64,000 bases of DNA, from NCBI RefSeq assembly GCF_032062135.1, contig NC_092860.1, positions 127,256,333 through 127,320,332 on the forward strand. Direction: 5' to 3'. This DNA comes from Pyxicephalus adspersus (Eukaryota; Chordata; Amphibia; Anura; Pyxicephalidae). The notes below the pieces were generated by a model, which worked only from the letters and a program-made list of their open reading frames with translations, was not told the origin of the DNA and made no database searches. A program made the translations under genes and the position numbers. Positions 11,288-25,287 of the stretch are shown piece by piece (the stretch's first letter is position 1; each line of letters opens with the position of its first letter).

Positions 11288-13107
11288 CTAAAAAATTAAG
11301 AAGATAACATATCATTACAACTTTGCAGTATAAAAACTTTCTGCAGCAAAATGGAAAAGATACAGTAGCAAAATGTAATTATTTTGGGACTACATCAGCA
11401 GTACCATATTGGTGTCACATTCTAAAATAAAAATGGTAGCATTCTCCAACAATACTCTATAGAAACCACGAATGGCATAAGTTCATGCCGAGACTCCCAA
11501 CCGCAGGCCAATTCACTAATTTTGGGCTTAGCCATTGTTTTTGAATAGGTGAATGTTTAAACATGAATACACATTCTAACACAAAGGAATATGATTTTCT
11601 GAGTGCTTTAAATCAATTAATATCTAAATTCTGGTGAAGGGCAGTATTCCCCGATAAAACTAAAGCACATGTACATCAAATCTCCCCCCCCAGGATTTTA
11701 CCACATACTATATAACAAAATATTTTTTTTTTTTTAGCTAGGTAACTAGAAAATTCTTAATAAATGTTGTAATGTGTTCCCTATCTGCCCTAATAAAAGA
11801 TAAGCATCTAAAGTATTCCAGATATTACATTAGCACTTTACAGGCTAGAATTCTTCTAGTAAATCTAATCAGTTCCCATTTGAAACCACCTTTAATTGGT
11901 CACCTATATTGCATGTGTCCAATAATAATTCAATAAAGAAAAATGTTTCCTGAACCTGTTCACCTCTGTGCACCCCAGTCATAGTATGACCTTGATTGAG
12001 ATTATGCAGAACATCCAAATGTACAAAGTAAGATGTGTTGCACACACTTTAAATTCCTTACAAGAAAAGAAAGAATATGCTGACAAAGGTCATCTGGGGG
12101 CTAGTTTTTTTGTTTTGTTGCTGCAAAACAGCATTTTACTTCCTCAAGTGCTTCTGCTACAGGGATAGCAAATCTGCTTATTTCTATATGAAAGTAGGCA
12201 ACAGGAAATTCAGTGCTTTTGATACAAAATCTTCTGGTTTTAATGTTTTTTGGCAACTGGGTCAAGATGATGAGAAAGTGAGGTTTTTTTATTTAAATGA
12301 TGATGATGTATTTTGCCTCTCTACCTACTGATACCTTTACTTGGCCAGTAGGTGGCATTGGTTGAGTTACAATGACAAGCTGTCACTTTGCAGGAGTAGG
12401 GGCAGACAAAAGACACCTCTGTGTATTATACCCCTAGGGCAGATTGTCCAATTGAGATTGGCAGCAAAATCCACAGGTTGCTGTGTTCTATGCTCTGAGC
12501 TATGTAAATAACTCATGCAAGATCATATTGTTGATAATTTGCTTTGAATGGGTTTTCATTGCCTAGGTATTAGATCACATTACATGCAATTTAGAGAAGC
12601 CTACAATGGTGACCTTCTAGCCCAAACAGCTAAAACCAGTTTATTTTAAATAGAATTATTAAGTTATAGATTTTTGTCAAGTTTTGTATTGGATTGGATC
12701 ATGGTGGCCAACTCTTTCGACTTGAAGTCTCTCTAGGGTTCCAGGTCCAAAGTTCAGCCTGGACATGATCTGCATGGAGCTTGTGTGTGCTCCTTTTCTT
12801 TGTGTTGGCTTCCATCCATACACTGAAAACATACTGGTAGGTTATCTGGCTCCCATCACCCCAAACTGTTATTAGAATTAGATTAGAAGAGATATTCATG
12901 AAAGTTCAAGTAAGAAACAGTTAGTATTAGGACTATGGACTCAAATATGCTGCAGAAAAAGTCATTGCTATAGAAATAAATCGCAGTGACAGAACACAAA
13001 ATAACGGAAATGGGGGCTCACTGGGAAACGAATGCACAGACAGAAAATAAAACATCATAGTGGTTCTACATTCTTATTCTATCCAGAAAATTATTTGCCT
13101 TGAACGC

Positions 13108-13210
13108 GATTGTGAGCTTCTTTGAGGGACAGCTAGTGAAACGACCATCAACTTTGTACAGCGCTGCGTAATATGATGGCACTATATAAATACTGTGTAA
13201 TAATAATAAT
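13108..13210 (+). repeat. L2-tailed SINE, 5'-truncated
   Basis: 'gattgtgagcttctttgagg', 'tgtacagcgctgcgtaata', 'ggcactatataaatactg' and a (TAA)n tail. Confidence 0.85.
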
Positions 13211-14369
13211 GGGCAGAACAGTTATGTGGAGGAGAGTAATAAGAACTGCACAAATGTGGAACTGGAAGAAACATCAACATTTTATCCCAAACATCCCAAT
13301 CATTAGCCATACAAGGCCTAAAAAGCTTGTCTTATATAAAAAGGACATAGACGTGCAGATATGTAAGGAGGTTTCAGAATCAGAAATGTTAAAGGGAGGT
13401 GATGGCTTCCTGCTATCCTACCAACTAATAAGCCTGCGATCCTGTTACAACTGATAATCAAGCAATGCATGAATAGTAATCACAATGGGAAATAGTGGGC
13501 CCAGATAGGTATATGATAAATACAAGTTCATACATACTACAGAAAACACTGATCTTGTCTGGAAAAGCTAGCTACGCGTTTTAGAGACCTAGTTAGACAG
13601 CTCACTGTTTGGGACTTAAGACATTATAAACATTTATATGAAAACAGGCGCAACTGAGACAGGAGATAAAATAAACAAGGAAGGCTGACAGGGCGATGAT
13701 CATGATTTTATTAGTAAGTGTGACCTTTGCACAATTTGCATAGAATCTTTCATAGCTGCTGCATTCCAGGGATCAAGTAGTCCATGTCATTGCAGTGCTA
13801 GTGCGCCTTTCATTATCTTGCACAGTAAATCTTTTCACACTGTCTGCTTTACACAGTGGAGACAGGCAGGGCTATGCTTTCTATGACTAACTGTTCTTGC
13901 TACCGTTGATAAGTGTGATGGTAAAAGGTCAGATTACATCATTGTGTGTTTTAGTATATGTCTGCTTTGATGCCGAGTGCAGAACTTTGCCCTACGTTTC
14001 GGGAAATATACGCACACCTTAGTTCTCTGGGGTATATGTTGGACAAATAGGATTATGGAACATGGGTGTGTCACATGCCGATAATTTTCTTCTTCAAGCA
14101 TGAAAAAGGTCTTATCTGTACCTGCTTTGACCTGTGTTAGGTAAGAGCAGATAGAGATCTTGTACAGTACTCAATACTACAACCTATGTTGCTTTTGTAC
14201 ATTCTGCATTTTCATCTATTCACACTAGGTTTTCAAGGTTTTTTTTGTCTGTGTTACTTTTTTAAAAAGTCTTTTGCGTTGGGTGCCATACCCACGATTA
14301 TGCCTCTTCGGATGTACTCATCTCTAGTATTGTACAGCGGGTGCTATGTTCCCATTTATCCCTCTAATG

Positions 14370-14545
14370 CAGTGTTTGTCAACCTTTCTAACATTGGGGA
14401 ACTCTTTGAAAGATCTTTCAGGTATTGGGGAATCCTTACTAAAATCACTTTATCCACAGCTCACATTATCTAAGAGTGGTGGTCAGTAGGAAGAATGCCT
14501 CTTAGATTGCTGGCCAGTGGGAAGGCTGCCACCCTTATAGATAGC
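14370..14545 (+). mobile_element. hAT-type MITE fragment, family C
   Basis: Begins 'cagtgtttgtcaacctttct' (hAT-like terminus), followed by 'ggggaactctttgaaag' and 'gtggtcagtaggaagaatgc'. The last motif recurs in reverse near 29.66-29.70 kb, which supports a repeat family. The right terminus is not identified. Confidence 0.45.
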
Positions 14546-14639
14546 AAAAATTAGATCATCTGTATGTAATAAATTGACATGAGAGTCAAAAACTGCTCAA
14601 TGCCTAAGAAACTGCTGCTTTATTGTACATAACTCATCT

Positions 14640-14945
14640 TGTACATTGGGTGCCATTGTTCGCCGCTGCTGCAAAGACAGAATGGGTGCGCAGAGCCTCC
14701 TGGGGGATACCTACGTCAGGTTTCCCAGGAGACTTTGGAAAAAAAATGCCCATGCCACGTATCTTTTCAGGGGGCTTCATCACCCGATTTCACGCCTGCA
14801 CAGTGTAAGATCGGGTGAAGATGATGGCCGCGCCTGGGATGAAATGAGGATTACCGGACCATGAGGGACCCAGTTGTGGAAAGCTCCAGAGGGGATTGAG
14901 GAAGTAAAGTTAAGTTGGATTTTTTTTAAGTTTAGCTCCGCTTTA
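14640..14945 (+). mobile_element. CpG-bearing MITE-like repeat, family E (decayed)
   Basis: Ends in 'aagtttagctccgcttta', the reverse complement of the left end of the copy at 47737-48213 (AAAG-GGA-CTAAACT). Both carry an internal CpG-richer part with a GATGGC/GCCATC box. The left boundary is uncertain. Short open frames here follow this repeat and are not genes. Confidence 0.45.
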
Positions 14946-16560
14946 TCTGAACAGATTTATCATCTATATTACCCAAAAGAATTATATTTTGCCATTATTT
15001 TTTAATCAAAGCTGTAAATTGTTGTATTGGCTAGTGTTACATGCACAAGTCATCCATACTCCAGCTTTTGTAAAACGTATCTGGTGACCCTTTAAACAGT
15101 CATTATTTGTACTAAAACCTTTGTTTTAGATCTACCTTCCCCAGAATGTAATCATCAAACATAACAGGGGAAATATCCTATATAAAGTTCACGGTGGATG
15201 GAACAAACATTCTGTACATTTCTGTTCTGCAGTTTCCTGTTCATGGAAAGACCTTTGCTGAATCTTGAACATGAACCTCTACAGACATGTTCATAAAATC
15301 TCATAACACATCTGTGTTCGTAATCAGACATCTCTGCATAGGATATCCGAAAAATCGTTCATTTTCTGTAATTCACTCTCTTCCCCTGGCTTACAAGGAA
15401 AAGAAGGTCTGTGCGGGGGATTGCCAGATGTTGCCGTGTGGGATTGTCTGCTGTGGAGCACAGACCTTGGAGATCAACAATGAGAATAGAAGAAGAAGGA
15501 AGGAGAAGGAGGGGGTACATAGTCCTGGTTCTGACCTTTTCTCCAGCACTTCCTCTGATGTGTTGTAGACATATTGGGCTTTAACCACCTCTGAGTAAAG
15601 GGAGGCCTGTAAATCATTACAAAAGCACTGCAGGCACCACGGGCGCTGGAGGGTTTAAGGTTGACTGGAACTATGCAGGAAAAGTCACCAGTATGGAAGA
15701 CTACTCCGGTCTCATGAAAGGTCTTTAAAGGAAAGCATCCAAAAAATATATCAGATTTAATGTGTACATGTTACACAAAAAAAACGACAACTACATAAAG
15801 TTCAATACTATAAAAAAGTACCAACATACTTATTTTGGATATGAAAAAACCCAAATACAGTGTTTACAGTAAAAGAAAGTCTGTGCTATTTAGTTTTAGG
15901 TCTAATTAGTTATGTTGAACTAAATATGTTATTCTGGTATGAAATTTGTCAAGTTAAAAAAAAATGAAAATCTATGACTTATATCCCATAATATCACTAT
16001 TGCAAACGTCAAAACCTTCGTGTTTGTTATGGAATTCTTACTATAGTTATCTAAGAAATGTTCATACAGCATTTCATGTGTCTACATTTCTACAAGGCTG
16101 GAGAGATCCCACTATTTGTTGCTGGAATTAATGGATCCAGACCAGATGGAAGAGCATACAGGAGTATAAATGAAGAAGACAGGTGATATATTTCCCAGCA
16201 TAACAATATGACATTTGCCAGAAAGGTGAAAAGTCTAGAATTACACTTTACAATTTAGTCATGAACCTGAGCTATATAGTAATATAACTCACTCTTTATG
16301 GCTGTCAACATCAGAAATCTGCTACTTGTAATTTTTGCAGTGATTTAAAAGGTAACGGTGCTTGTAAAACACAATCTATTGTAATATAGCCATAGACAGA
16401 AGCTAATTATGCCAATATAACCTGTGACATCTTTTTTCACTTTTTAGTGGAAAATACTGCATAATAACAGTGCTTTAAGAGATGCAATCACAGGTCCAGG
16501 CCAGTATAAATATAGGTTTGCTTATTCAGGTTAATGTGGTCTGTATTGTACAGTGTCTAA

Positions 16561-16955
16561 CAATTATTAATATTGAATAAACAGGATTCATATAGCGCCA
16601 ACATATCACACAGCGCTGTACATTAACTAGGGGTTGTAAATGATAGACAGATACAGACAGTGACACAGGAGGAGAGGACCCTGCCCTGAAGGGCTTACAA
16701 TCTAGGAGGTGGGGGAAGTATCACACAATAGGAGGGGGATATGGAATGGTGGTACGTAGTGAGGGTTTAAGAGACAGAAGAAGATGGGTAGGCAAGTTTA
16801 ACAAAATGGGTTATGAGTGCCGGTTTAAATGAGCAGAAAGTAGGAGCAAGCCGAATAGGACGAGGAAGACCATTCCAGAGAGTTGGGGCAGCTCCAGAAA
16901 AGTCTTGGAGCCGTGCGTGTGATGAGGTTATGAGTGAGGAAGTCAGTAATAGGGC
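16561..16955 (-). repeat. L2-related LINE 3' end / long SINE
   Basis: Starts with the inverted tail ('catatagcgccaacatatca', 'cagcgctgtacattaa') and 'gggcttacaatctagg', and continues well past the usual short SINE with 'aggaagaccattccagagag' and 'aaaagtcttggagccgtgcg'. That extension resembles 3' UTRs of L2-type LINEs. The far boundary is approximate. The 88-codon open frame over it is incidental. Confidence 0.6.
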
Positions 16956-17894
16956 TATCCTCTGTCTACAGCATCAAACTGAATACCTACAATGTAAGCA
17001 ACTGCCACCAGCCTTAAGGGATTTGGTGTCGTCTCTACTGTGCTACTCACAGTTCTCTTCACTGGGGGCTCCAACGTGAGGAAGCAAAGCCCTGCATAGT
17101 TAAGGATTAGAATCAGATCTGTGTTTTTGCTGATGTCTTTCTGGGTGTCCCAGCTAAAAAGATTTTCCCTTACTTCCTTGTCCTGATGATTACTGTGCCC
17201 TGCAGGGAAAATCTCTCCTAAAGATAACAACTTGATAGTTTCGAACTTTTTCCTAACTCTTTTGTCTAGAGTTTCACTTTATCAGCTGCAGAAATTCCAG
17301 CCCAGTGTACAATGGACACAACCAGGGAGAGTCATGGCTGACTCATTAACAGCAACACCATGAAGAACAGCTAGAGTAGATAATGTTTAATAATTATGAG
17401 CAGGGAAGTACAAATGTTTGTACGGATTCTGTAACCTTATCAGGAAATCAGCCTTCATTGGTGTCAGCCAGAGCCATAGAGCATATTATGGCTATGTACA
17501 GACGTTAGATTATTGTAGCTGGAAATGACCTTTTCTGGTAGTTTTCACCGAGTGTAAAATGAAGAAGCGATGTACGCACAATGCTCAATTCTAAGAAGAG
17601 GGGAGGACGAGCAGTAGGCCCCCCCTTTACCCAATCTACAATACAGAGAAATATGGATGAAAAGTAAATAACATTATTCTATGCAGGAATTTAATGGCTC
17701 AAATAAAAAACTGCATTAAAAAAATCAGCTGTCCAGGTTGGATATCGTTGGTGTCCTTATAGCCCACTCTTGTGACAATGACAATGTCACATCTATCCAC
17801 ATAATTTCCCTTATATAAAACATATATGTATAACTAATTGAATTATTTTGAGTCTTAAGTGTTCCTCATAAGCTTATAAGTGGTCTTAGCAGGG

Positions 17895-18015
17895 AAGGGG
17901 GTATCACCCTTGGGTTTATACTAGTGTGGAAGTATTGGTGCTGGGTCTATGCCAGTTGGGGTATTAGTGTTAGTTTATACAAGTGGGGGGGGGGGACCTG
18001 TGTTGGGTTTATACA
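17895..18015. repeat. Degenerate tandem repeat, ~38-bp unit
   Basis: Three to four diverged units of the form 'gggtttatac-agtg…gtattggtg', containing a G run near 17984-17995. Confidence 0.55.
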
Positions 18016-18953
18016 ATAAGTAAGATTGGGTCAGTAGTAGCTTTCTCCACTGATCCCATGAACAGATTAGGTGACCAGCAAATTCCCATACAAGTGGTGA
18101 TGGAGGAAACCAAACTTGAAAATAACACAATCATATACTGTATTTAACTAACAATATATATTCATGCATATGGAGAATAGAATTTCTTATTACTATATAA
18201 TTGTTTTAGGCGAGACACCTTTTTTTAAAAAATATTCAGGCAACTCAGACATTGTAGAATTAAACATATTCATGTGGCTTGTGGTAGAGATATCATACTC
18301 CTTGACCTACACTGTGCATTTACCAGTTATGTTCAATTCATTTTAAAGAACATTTACATTGACAAAAACATTTCTGCCTCCATTGTATGTACTTGTTGGG
18401 GCCTTGTTAATGTAAGAATTTGAATTGTATGCACTTGGTTAAGTAAGTATATAACCAAGTTATAACTAAAGGTAAACTTTAGGAATTGCAAAGAGTAAAT
18501 ATTTTCTCTATACAAAAACCTTTACTAAAGTTTTGCTACTGCATTAATTTATGACATAAACAGACTCATGTAAGACCATATGACTGGCGACCCTCTGCCC
18601 GACACATCATAGCCGGTCACGGGTGACATGTTTAGTGAAGAATGTAAGTCAGATATGTGGCTATTAGTTATCTCTTAATAGGTTAAGGTATAACTAGGCT
18701 GCTGCTGCAAAAATAAGTTTACCCAACAAATGAATTACCTAGCTGCATGGAGTAGCAACAAACAGCAATTTGAACATTGTGCTTTCATTTAATCACTACT
18801 ACTAAACTTCATTGTTCCTTATATGTACCGAGTGATTTTATTATTTGCTAGTGATAGTCACAGAAGAATTATGAATGAAGATTACTTTTGCAGGGTGTCT
18901 GGGTACTTATATTTCAGTTATCCAAATAAAACCCAATAAGGACCAACAGTTTT

Positions 18954-18987
18954 ACATACATACATACATACATACATACGTATATAC
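18954..18987. repeat. (CATA)n microsatellite
   Basis: About seven CATA units followed by gtatatac. Confidence 0.9.
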
Positions 18988-19612
18988 AAGGACCAATGCA
19001 TGCACAAGAATCGGAAGGCTAGATGACAATGGCAGTGTCTAGAAAGGATCTGAATATCAGGCAGATAATGGTTTTGCAGCTCTAATCTCTAATAGTGGAC
19101 CCTGGTAAAAGTTACAAGAAACCACAAGTACCGCACTAGCATTTAGCCTAATAAGTGATGTCAATGAGGATTTAAATAGGGGGCTATAAAGTATTTTGGT
19201 CTTTTTTAAGTCTATAAAATGATCTTTTTTACCTCTTTTTTTTGACTCATCTTTTCATGCATTTAGTGCAAGGTGATTTTATGTCCTGCAATAGTTCTGT
19301 GCTTACTGACTGCTCTAGCAGACAATGCAGATGGTTGCAATCATTGCTGTTTGTGAGGCGGGGGGTCCCTCCTCTGACTCATTCAGCTGTGTGGGTGAGC
19401 GATGATAAACTGTTCACATTTAATTACATCACAGGCTATCCATTTATTAAGCTTTCTGAAACCAGCTTTAAAATGCTTAAGTTTATTCTAATTGGTAAAC
19501 ATAAAATAGATACCATAATAATATAGAGAACCTACCCCCACAGTGCAGTGCTGGGGGTCCAAGTAAAAAACTGCAAGGCCTGAGAGCTATGTGGAGGCAA
19601 GGTACCCAGTTG

Positions 19613-19802
19613 AGGCTGGAGAGGATACACTTTCCTCAGTGAACCCATGTGATCCAGAAAACCTGGACTGGACTTCTTTAAGTTATTTGTTAGCAAATGT
19701 TTTCAATCCTGGACCAGATCCTTTCCAGGTTTGCTGAATCACCCAGCTTCACCGATGAAAGTGTATCCTCTCCAGCCTCGAGAACTTTAATAAATCAGGC
19801 CC
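19613..19802. mobile_element. Foldback MITE, family D
   Basis: Arms of about 55 bases form a hairpin: 'gaggctggagaggatacact' on the left and its complement 'agtgtatcctctccagcctc' on the right. The copy ends 'taataaatcaggccc'. Related copies lie at 48358-48530 and, fragmentary, at 42006-42090. Confidence 0.75.
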
Positions 19803-21670
19803 ACTGGCTTAGCCTTGTGCAGGTTGACTAGTGTGGAACCTATTATTGTGTACCTGCAGTCAAAGTCCCAACTCCAACTCAAAAGCCCTGCCTCTGACTG
19901 TCAAAAAAAACAAAAACGACAATCACATCCAGCGATAAGCCACAGTTCTATGCAGAGGGATATTTAGCCTTTAATTCTGTAATTAATAAGACTTGTGCTT
20001 TTGCTTGTGAAACAATAATAAATAATTGCTTTTGGTTTGTACACATTTGAAAAACAGGAGTGAAATTTTAAAGTATTAGAAGGTGTTAAAATTGAACTTT
20101 GCTCCTTTTTTTGTAATTCTAAAAGTTAAAATTTAACTTAGGAAACCAAAAGGTGGTTTAGCGGTTGGGGTTGCGGTGCAAGAAATGTAAAGATTTATTC
20201 CTATGGTCACAAATTGGAAAACTGATCCAGGTACTGAAAACTAAAAGTGACTTCTTTAAAAAGTATAGGTCAGTAAATCTTTGCAATATATTTCCCCATG
20301 TTTTATCACTTCAAAACTTGAGCAAGAACAGAAAAACAGTTGATGATTGGTCAATAAATCTGTGCTTAAATGTCATGCCTACTGGACTACATACCTGATT
20401 ATCCCCCCACTCCCCTCTGTCCTACTTCACAAACAGATTGCTTCCCCAGCAAAATAATCCTTCAACCATGACTTCCAAAGATCTACCAAGACACTGTTAA
20501 GGGAAGATGTAATTCTGGGAACATATCTGGCTCAATAGCAGCTAAGAAATCCACAGGTGCCCCTGTAGGAATTTAAAAGCCTTGTTTAGGACATCACAAA
20601 AGTGTGATGAAAAAGCCATTTTCTAAGACAGGAATAAGTTAAAGGGAAAACATAAATGATGCAGAATGCTCTAGTTGCGAAGATGGAGGTTTTGGGGCGA
20701 ATCTGGGTGATTCTGAGGATTGCACTTTAATAATTGTCCCAAAATGCACAACTATTACTGGAAAAGCAAGAAAACCCAACTCTAGCCAAGCAGACAAGGG
20801 CAAAGTTCAATACAAGTATGTTAAACTTTCAAAAGGATCAAAAGGTAATTTGAGTGAAGGTAAAAGACATCAAGAAGCAAGGTCACTTGATTTATTGCTA
20901 TTGCTTTCATGCAAAATTACATTGGAGATTTATATATTTACTTACAACCACACGGATGTCTGCCAATGGGGCTTTTATTCATTTTATTCCGTGTAACCTT
21001 CATCTCATGATCTAGTGTCAGAATAATGTAAGCATTGGCTCAGGTAGAAATACAAGTGAATTGCATTATAACATTAGAAGTACTCAGAAGATAAACTATG
21101 CCCCCAAGTCAAATGAAATGACAAATACTGATGTTTGCCCAGAATGTACAGAATAGTATGACTGACAACTTGCTAAAGTTACATTCTTCCTTCTAGTAGT
21201 AACACTGTATATCAGAAGCTTTCAACACTTGTAAATTAGGTTTATGGTTTTAGCAGGTAATAACCTCAAAATGCCTTTTCACAAAGGCTGAGTAAGCAGT
21301 GTCAAGCTGATGTACCCATAGTTATTATTGTGGCAGATATAAGTTTCTTTTAGAACCCGTAATTGTTTTAGTTTTGACAATTGTGCATAATATAAAAAGA
21401 GTTAAATTCACTAAAGGAACCTACACATTAGACTGTATATAGTTTATGGTATGCATGTGCCAACAGCTAAAATAAGAGGTAAGAGGAGGAGATCCAGAAA
21501 AAAACTGTTACAAAAAAGGCTTCAACAAGTGAAGTCCCAGGAACAGTACTATTTTGTGGATATGTTACTAAAGCAAAATGGTTTCCAAGTATAAATATGT
21601 CAAGTTCTTGTTGGGTTTCAGCATGTTGTAAATCATTTCTTCCTTTGTACATAAAGCACAAAGCAATAAT

Positions 21671-21815
21671 TCCTAGATTGTAAGCTCTTCGGGGCAGGGA
21701 CCTCTCCTACTGTGTAACTATCTGTATTCATATGTCATTTGCTACCCCTGTTTAATGTACAGCAACACATAATATGTTGGCGGTATATAAATCCTGTTTA
21801 TCAATAATAATATTA
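21671..21815 (+). repeat. L2-tailed (MIR-like) SINE
   Basis: 'tcctagattgtaagctcttc', 'ggggcagggacctctcc', 'tgtcatttgctacccc', 'aatatgttggcggtatataa' and an AAT-rich tail. Confidence 0.9.
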
Positions 21816-21984
21816 AAGGAAATAATGCCTGGCAGGGTCTGCTCCTCTCATTAAGGACCAATGACTATGGCACTCAATCAAAGGCTAAATAAATTCTGAT
21901 TGATACCAATTCTTGTCACTGTTAAAGAAACTACACAAACTAGAACACTAGTCACTTGGCTATGTGCTAGTTTGTCCGACTAGT

Positions 21985-22514
21985 CAAGAGGTAGGCAAAC
22001 TCCGGCCTTTAGGCCCGATACGGCCTAGCCAGTATTCCAGTCCGACCTAACGCCCCTCTAGTTATTTATTGTTAGATAAAGCCTAATTGAATTGTCGCGT
22101 TATCGGGAGTTCCAGCGATATCATCGAGTTCCCGCACAGTAATCTCAATTACTGCATTATGCCTAAAGAGCAGAAGCAACACCCAGCTACCAGTCTCTGG
22201 AAGGATGACCTGAACATCGTGTCTTCAACCCTGAATGGACTGACAAATTATTCTTCGTCTAGCGACAAAGCCCTGTATTTAGTGTGCAATGACACCAACA
22301 GCACTTTCAAGCGGTCGAATCTCAAGGGGCATTTTGATGCCAAGCATTCGCACACGTACAGATACTACACTGCGGATGAGCGGAAGACTGAGGCTGTTCT
22401 CTTGCAGTCATGGTTGGAAAAAACCTTTCCATGGACACCTTGTTTCTTCTGGCCTAGTGTGCCTTCTTGACCTCCTGAAATGGCCTAGTAATCCAAAAAG
22501 TTTGCCGACCCCTG
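21985..22514 (+). mobile_element. Short hAT element with a degenerate BED-finger remnant
   Basis: The right end is 'aaagtttgccgacccctg' and the left end 'caagaggtaggcaaactccg', inverted counterparts typical of hAT termini (CAGGGGTCGGCAAACTTT). Between them lies a transposase-derived frame (see 22159-22470). At 530 bases it is far too short to be autonomous. No clean 8-bp target duplication is visible. Confidence 0.7.
22159..22470 (+). pseudogene. hAT transposase BED-finger fragment
   Basis: The product starts MPKEQKQHPATSLWKDDLN and contains YLVCNDTNSTFKRSNLKGHF followed by DAKHSHTY, the layout of a BED-type finger (C-x2-C … H-x4-5-H) from Charlie-like hAT transposases and ZBED proteins. The first zinc Cys of the usual C-L-V-C is Tyr here (TAT for TGT), so the finger should not fold normally. 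The frame extends upstream to 22087 without stops and ends at 22470, after which the element goes straight to its right terminus. No DDE/RNase H-like domain follows. I read it as a non-functional remnant. Confidence 0.6.
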
Positions 22515-23512
22515 CTCCAGTCAATTTGCAGTTATTCCGGCTAGTTAAGAGCAAAAACAATATACTGCACTTCATCTTGTTGGCTGGCTAAAAGATCCTC
22601 CCTTAAAATAACATAGTCCGGCTTTGATTTTTTACATCCACAAGCTTCTTTTGATAAAAGTACGCATTTGTCATTAGTAATATTCCAGCTGAACATAAAA
22701 CAGTATATATGTTCAGAGAAGTGTATATTTCTCACCAAAGATTACTGTGCCATTTTTTTTTAAACTCAATAAAACTTTACATACCCATTCTAATCAACAA
22801 ATTGTTTTGCTTCGTGATTTTAGAGATGGGAGAAAAAAATCCGATAGACATTACACCTCCCACCATACGCCTCTGCAGTGTTTTGAAATCCTGATGCTTA
22901 TCCTATGCAGCTACAAGTTCAATGCCTTGCAAACACTTCCTTACTTAAAATTTTAGCAGTTAGGCGAGTTAATAATGGAGACCTTGTACAACTTTCATTG
23001 CACAGCAAATTTATAGAGCTGTCATACTTATGTTAACGTAGTAGTTTATGATGCGAACACTACATTCCTTGGTTAAAAAGAACAATATGCAAAATTACTA
23101 ATATTACCAACAAAATATTAGTGATTAAGTTTTGACTCTTTGTAAAGTCCTAATAAAACTTGTTTGAAGTTCCACTTCTTGTAATGATTGCAATGTTGTA
23201 CTATTCTCAAAATTCAAAGCAGTGTTGCCACTCATGTACAGTCTGCCTGCTTTTACTACTGTAGGACGAATAGATGTTGCATGGGGCCGGAATCCCAAAC
23301 GTGTATTTTTGTACCTGGCCACACCTAGGCAAGCCCGTGACTTTTTGGATTGGTAGCACTGCTTATGTTGAGATGCAGTGTCTATAGTGCACCACCAACA
23401 CAATTTGCAGTGCTTTAATAAAAAGATTCCATTAAAGGTGTTCTGCCAAATTCATAAGAGTTGCAGTAAACATGCACTGTAACCTCAAGAACTCTGACTC
23501 CTTAAACAAATA

Positions 23513-23668
23513 CAGTGTTCAATCCAGAATTTTTTTTAAGCTGGATGGGAAGAAAATTTAGGTGGGTGGCAGCTCCTGTATTGTGACCCAGTAACCATCC
23601 AAAAACAGCCGTGGTTACTGAAAAGTGCCGGGTGGTGCACTCAACTAAAAGGGGCTGGGGAGAACACT
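23513..23668 (+). mobile_element. MITE, family B
   Basis: Starts 'cagtgttcaatccagaattt' and ends 'gctggggagaacact', with 'acagccgtggttactgaaaa' inside. An inverted copy at 27503-27649 has the same ends (agtgttctccc / gaacact), which fixes both boundaries. Probably hAT-like. Confidence 0.7.
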
Positions 23669-24675
23669 AAAACATTTGTTCTGCCAACAATAAGAGGGCA
23701 AAAATAATGAGGTCAGAGGACCACCGGAATATACTCAATGACCAGGTTTTTACATGAATGGATTTTAGTTCCCTGACTGCATGGATATAATCCATGACAA
23801 TGCTAGGAATAATGAGGTTCAGGTTGTGAAATACTCTACACATGGATGGCCAATACAGAAACCAGCGGAGAATCTCTGAGATGAGCAAGAAAAGACGTTA
23901 TGCAGGTTCGTCTCTCCCATTATCAATACAAGATTTCAATGATAAATTATTGCATCTCTGGATGGAATTAAATGTGCATAAACTTATAGAAACAATACCA
24001 CGGCAATTTCATACCACCATCAAAGCTGAAGGCAGTGCAATTAAGTATCAGAACTTTTTTGGCCAGGCAGCATATATACCAGTACCAGAACAAGGAAGAA
24101 CAACAGTGCAAAGTAAAAAGCAGCAACTCATAAAATCCCACAAGAAACAATCACCAATATATACCTGTATCAAATCGACCTCTGATTGACTGCTATAGGA
24201 TTCTGTCCTGTACACAAAATGGAATTACCCTATTGATTTGTAGTGAAGCAGCAATAGATGCTGCTGTATCTAATACATCTCCAAGTTCCATATCTGTGTT
24301 AATAAGTGTTGCTGGTATGACTGTATGAAATCATGTGAGTGATCACAGAACCTGTTTCACATATAGGTTAGGAGGTCACAATCATTTCAGTACTACTTTG
24401 TGGTTCAGAAAAAAAATCCCTATTTATCTACAGAGTTTCTCTTCTAATGCACTGTAGATAAAAAATACTGCCCAAATATTTGTGTTCCCTATGCAATACA
24501 GAATTGTACCAGGGGTTTACTGGCACAGCGAAGGCTGTAGCAGCAATAAAAGCATTTTGGGGCTTTTTCTGCATGCTGTACATTTTTGCTGTTCATGGCA
24601 AAAACCACAATTTGTAGCATATCTGCCTTTTTGCATTTGTATTATGCAACAGTGACCCTTTTGTTTAAGCTTGTA

Positions 24676-24722
24676 CTTTGTATAACACCAGGGGATGTGA
24701 TGGTGCTATATAAATAATGATG
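24676..24722 (+). repeat. Old L2-like SINE tail fragment
   Basis: 'gatggtgctatataaataat' preceded by 'tgtataacaccagg', a decayed form of the SINE 3' end. Confidence 0.5.
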
Positions 24723-25287
24723 CTTTCAGCAATTTGAATTTCTCATAATTAGTGTGCACAGTCAGGGCGTTGAGCACAAATATGGGGGCCATTGCCAAAC
24801 TGGTTAATGAAAGTCTGTCTTTTAGGTTTGCTCCTAAATGCTGTCAGGGAAAAGGCAGGGCTGGTAAGAGAAAATAGTCCTGGTTCCCTCCCTGAGACAA
24901 TACCATCCCTTATCAGAGCAGACTGCTGTCTGGTTTCCTGTCTCAAGCTTCTGCATTACTGTTTTGGACAAGTGAAACAGGGTAGGCTCATTAGGGGAAC
25001 AAAGTAGATATCAGATCCCACTGCAGAAAGTATGCAGACAGTCCCTCCTCCAAGCCAAACTACACTGACTTAAGAAACAAGAGGCTCCCTTGTCTGCAGG
25101 GATAGTGCTGGGAACTGCACATCTGAGGATGTGTCCTGCAAGAAATGAAGGGTCATAGAAAAAAGAAAATAATGAATATTAAAAACAATATTCCAAAGAG
25201 CAATAACTAGGACTTGTGTTTGCATAAAAAAAGGGAAGGTGCGTTAATGCATTGGTGCGTAACGTTTTGAATGTTGTGCTGCATTGA

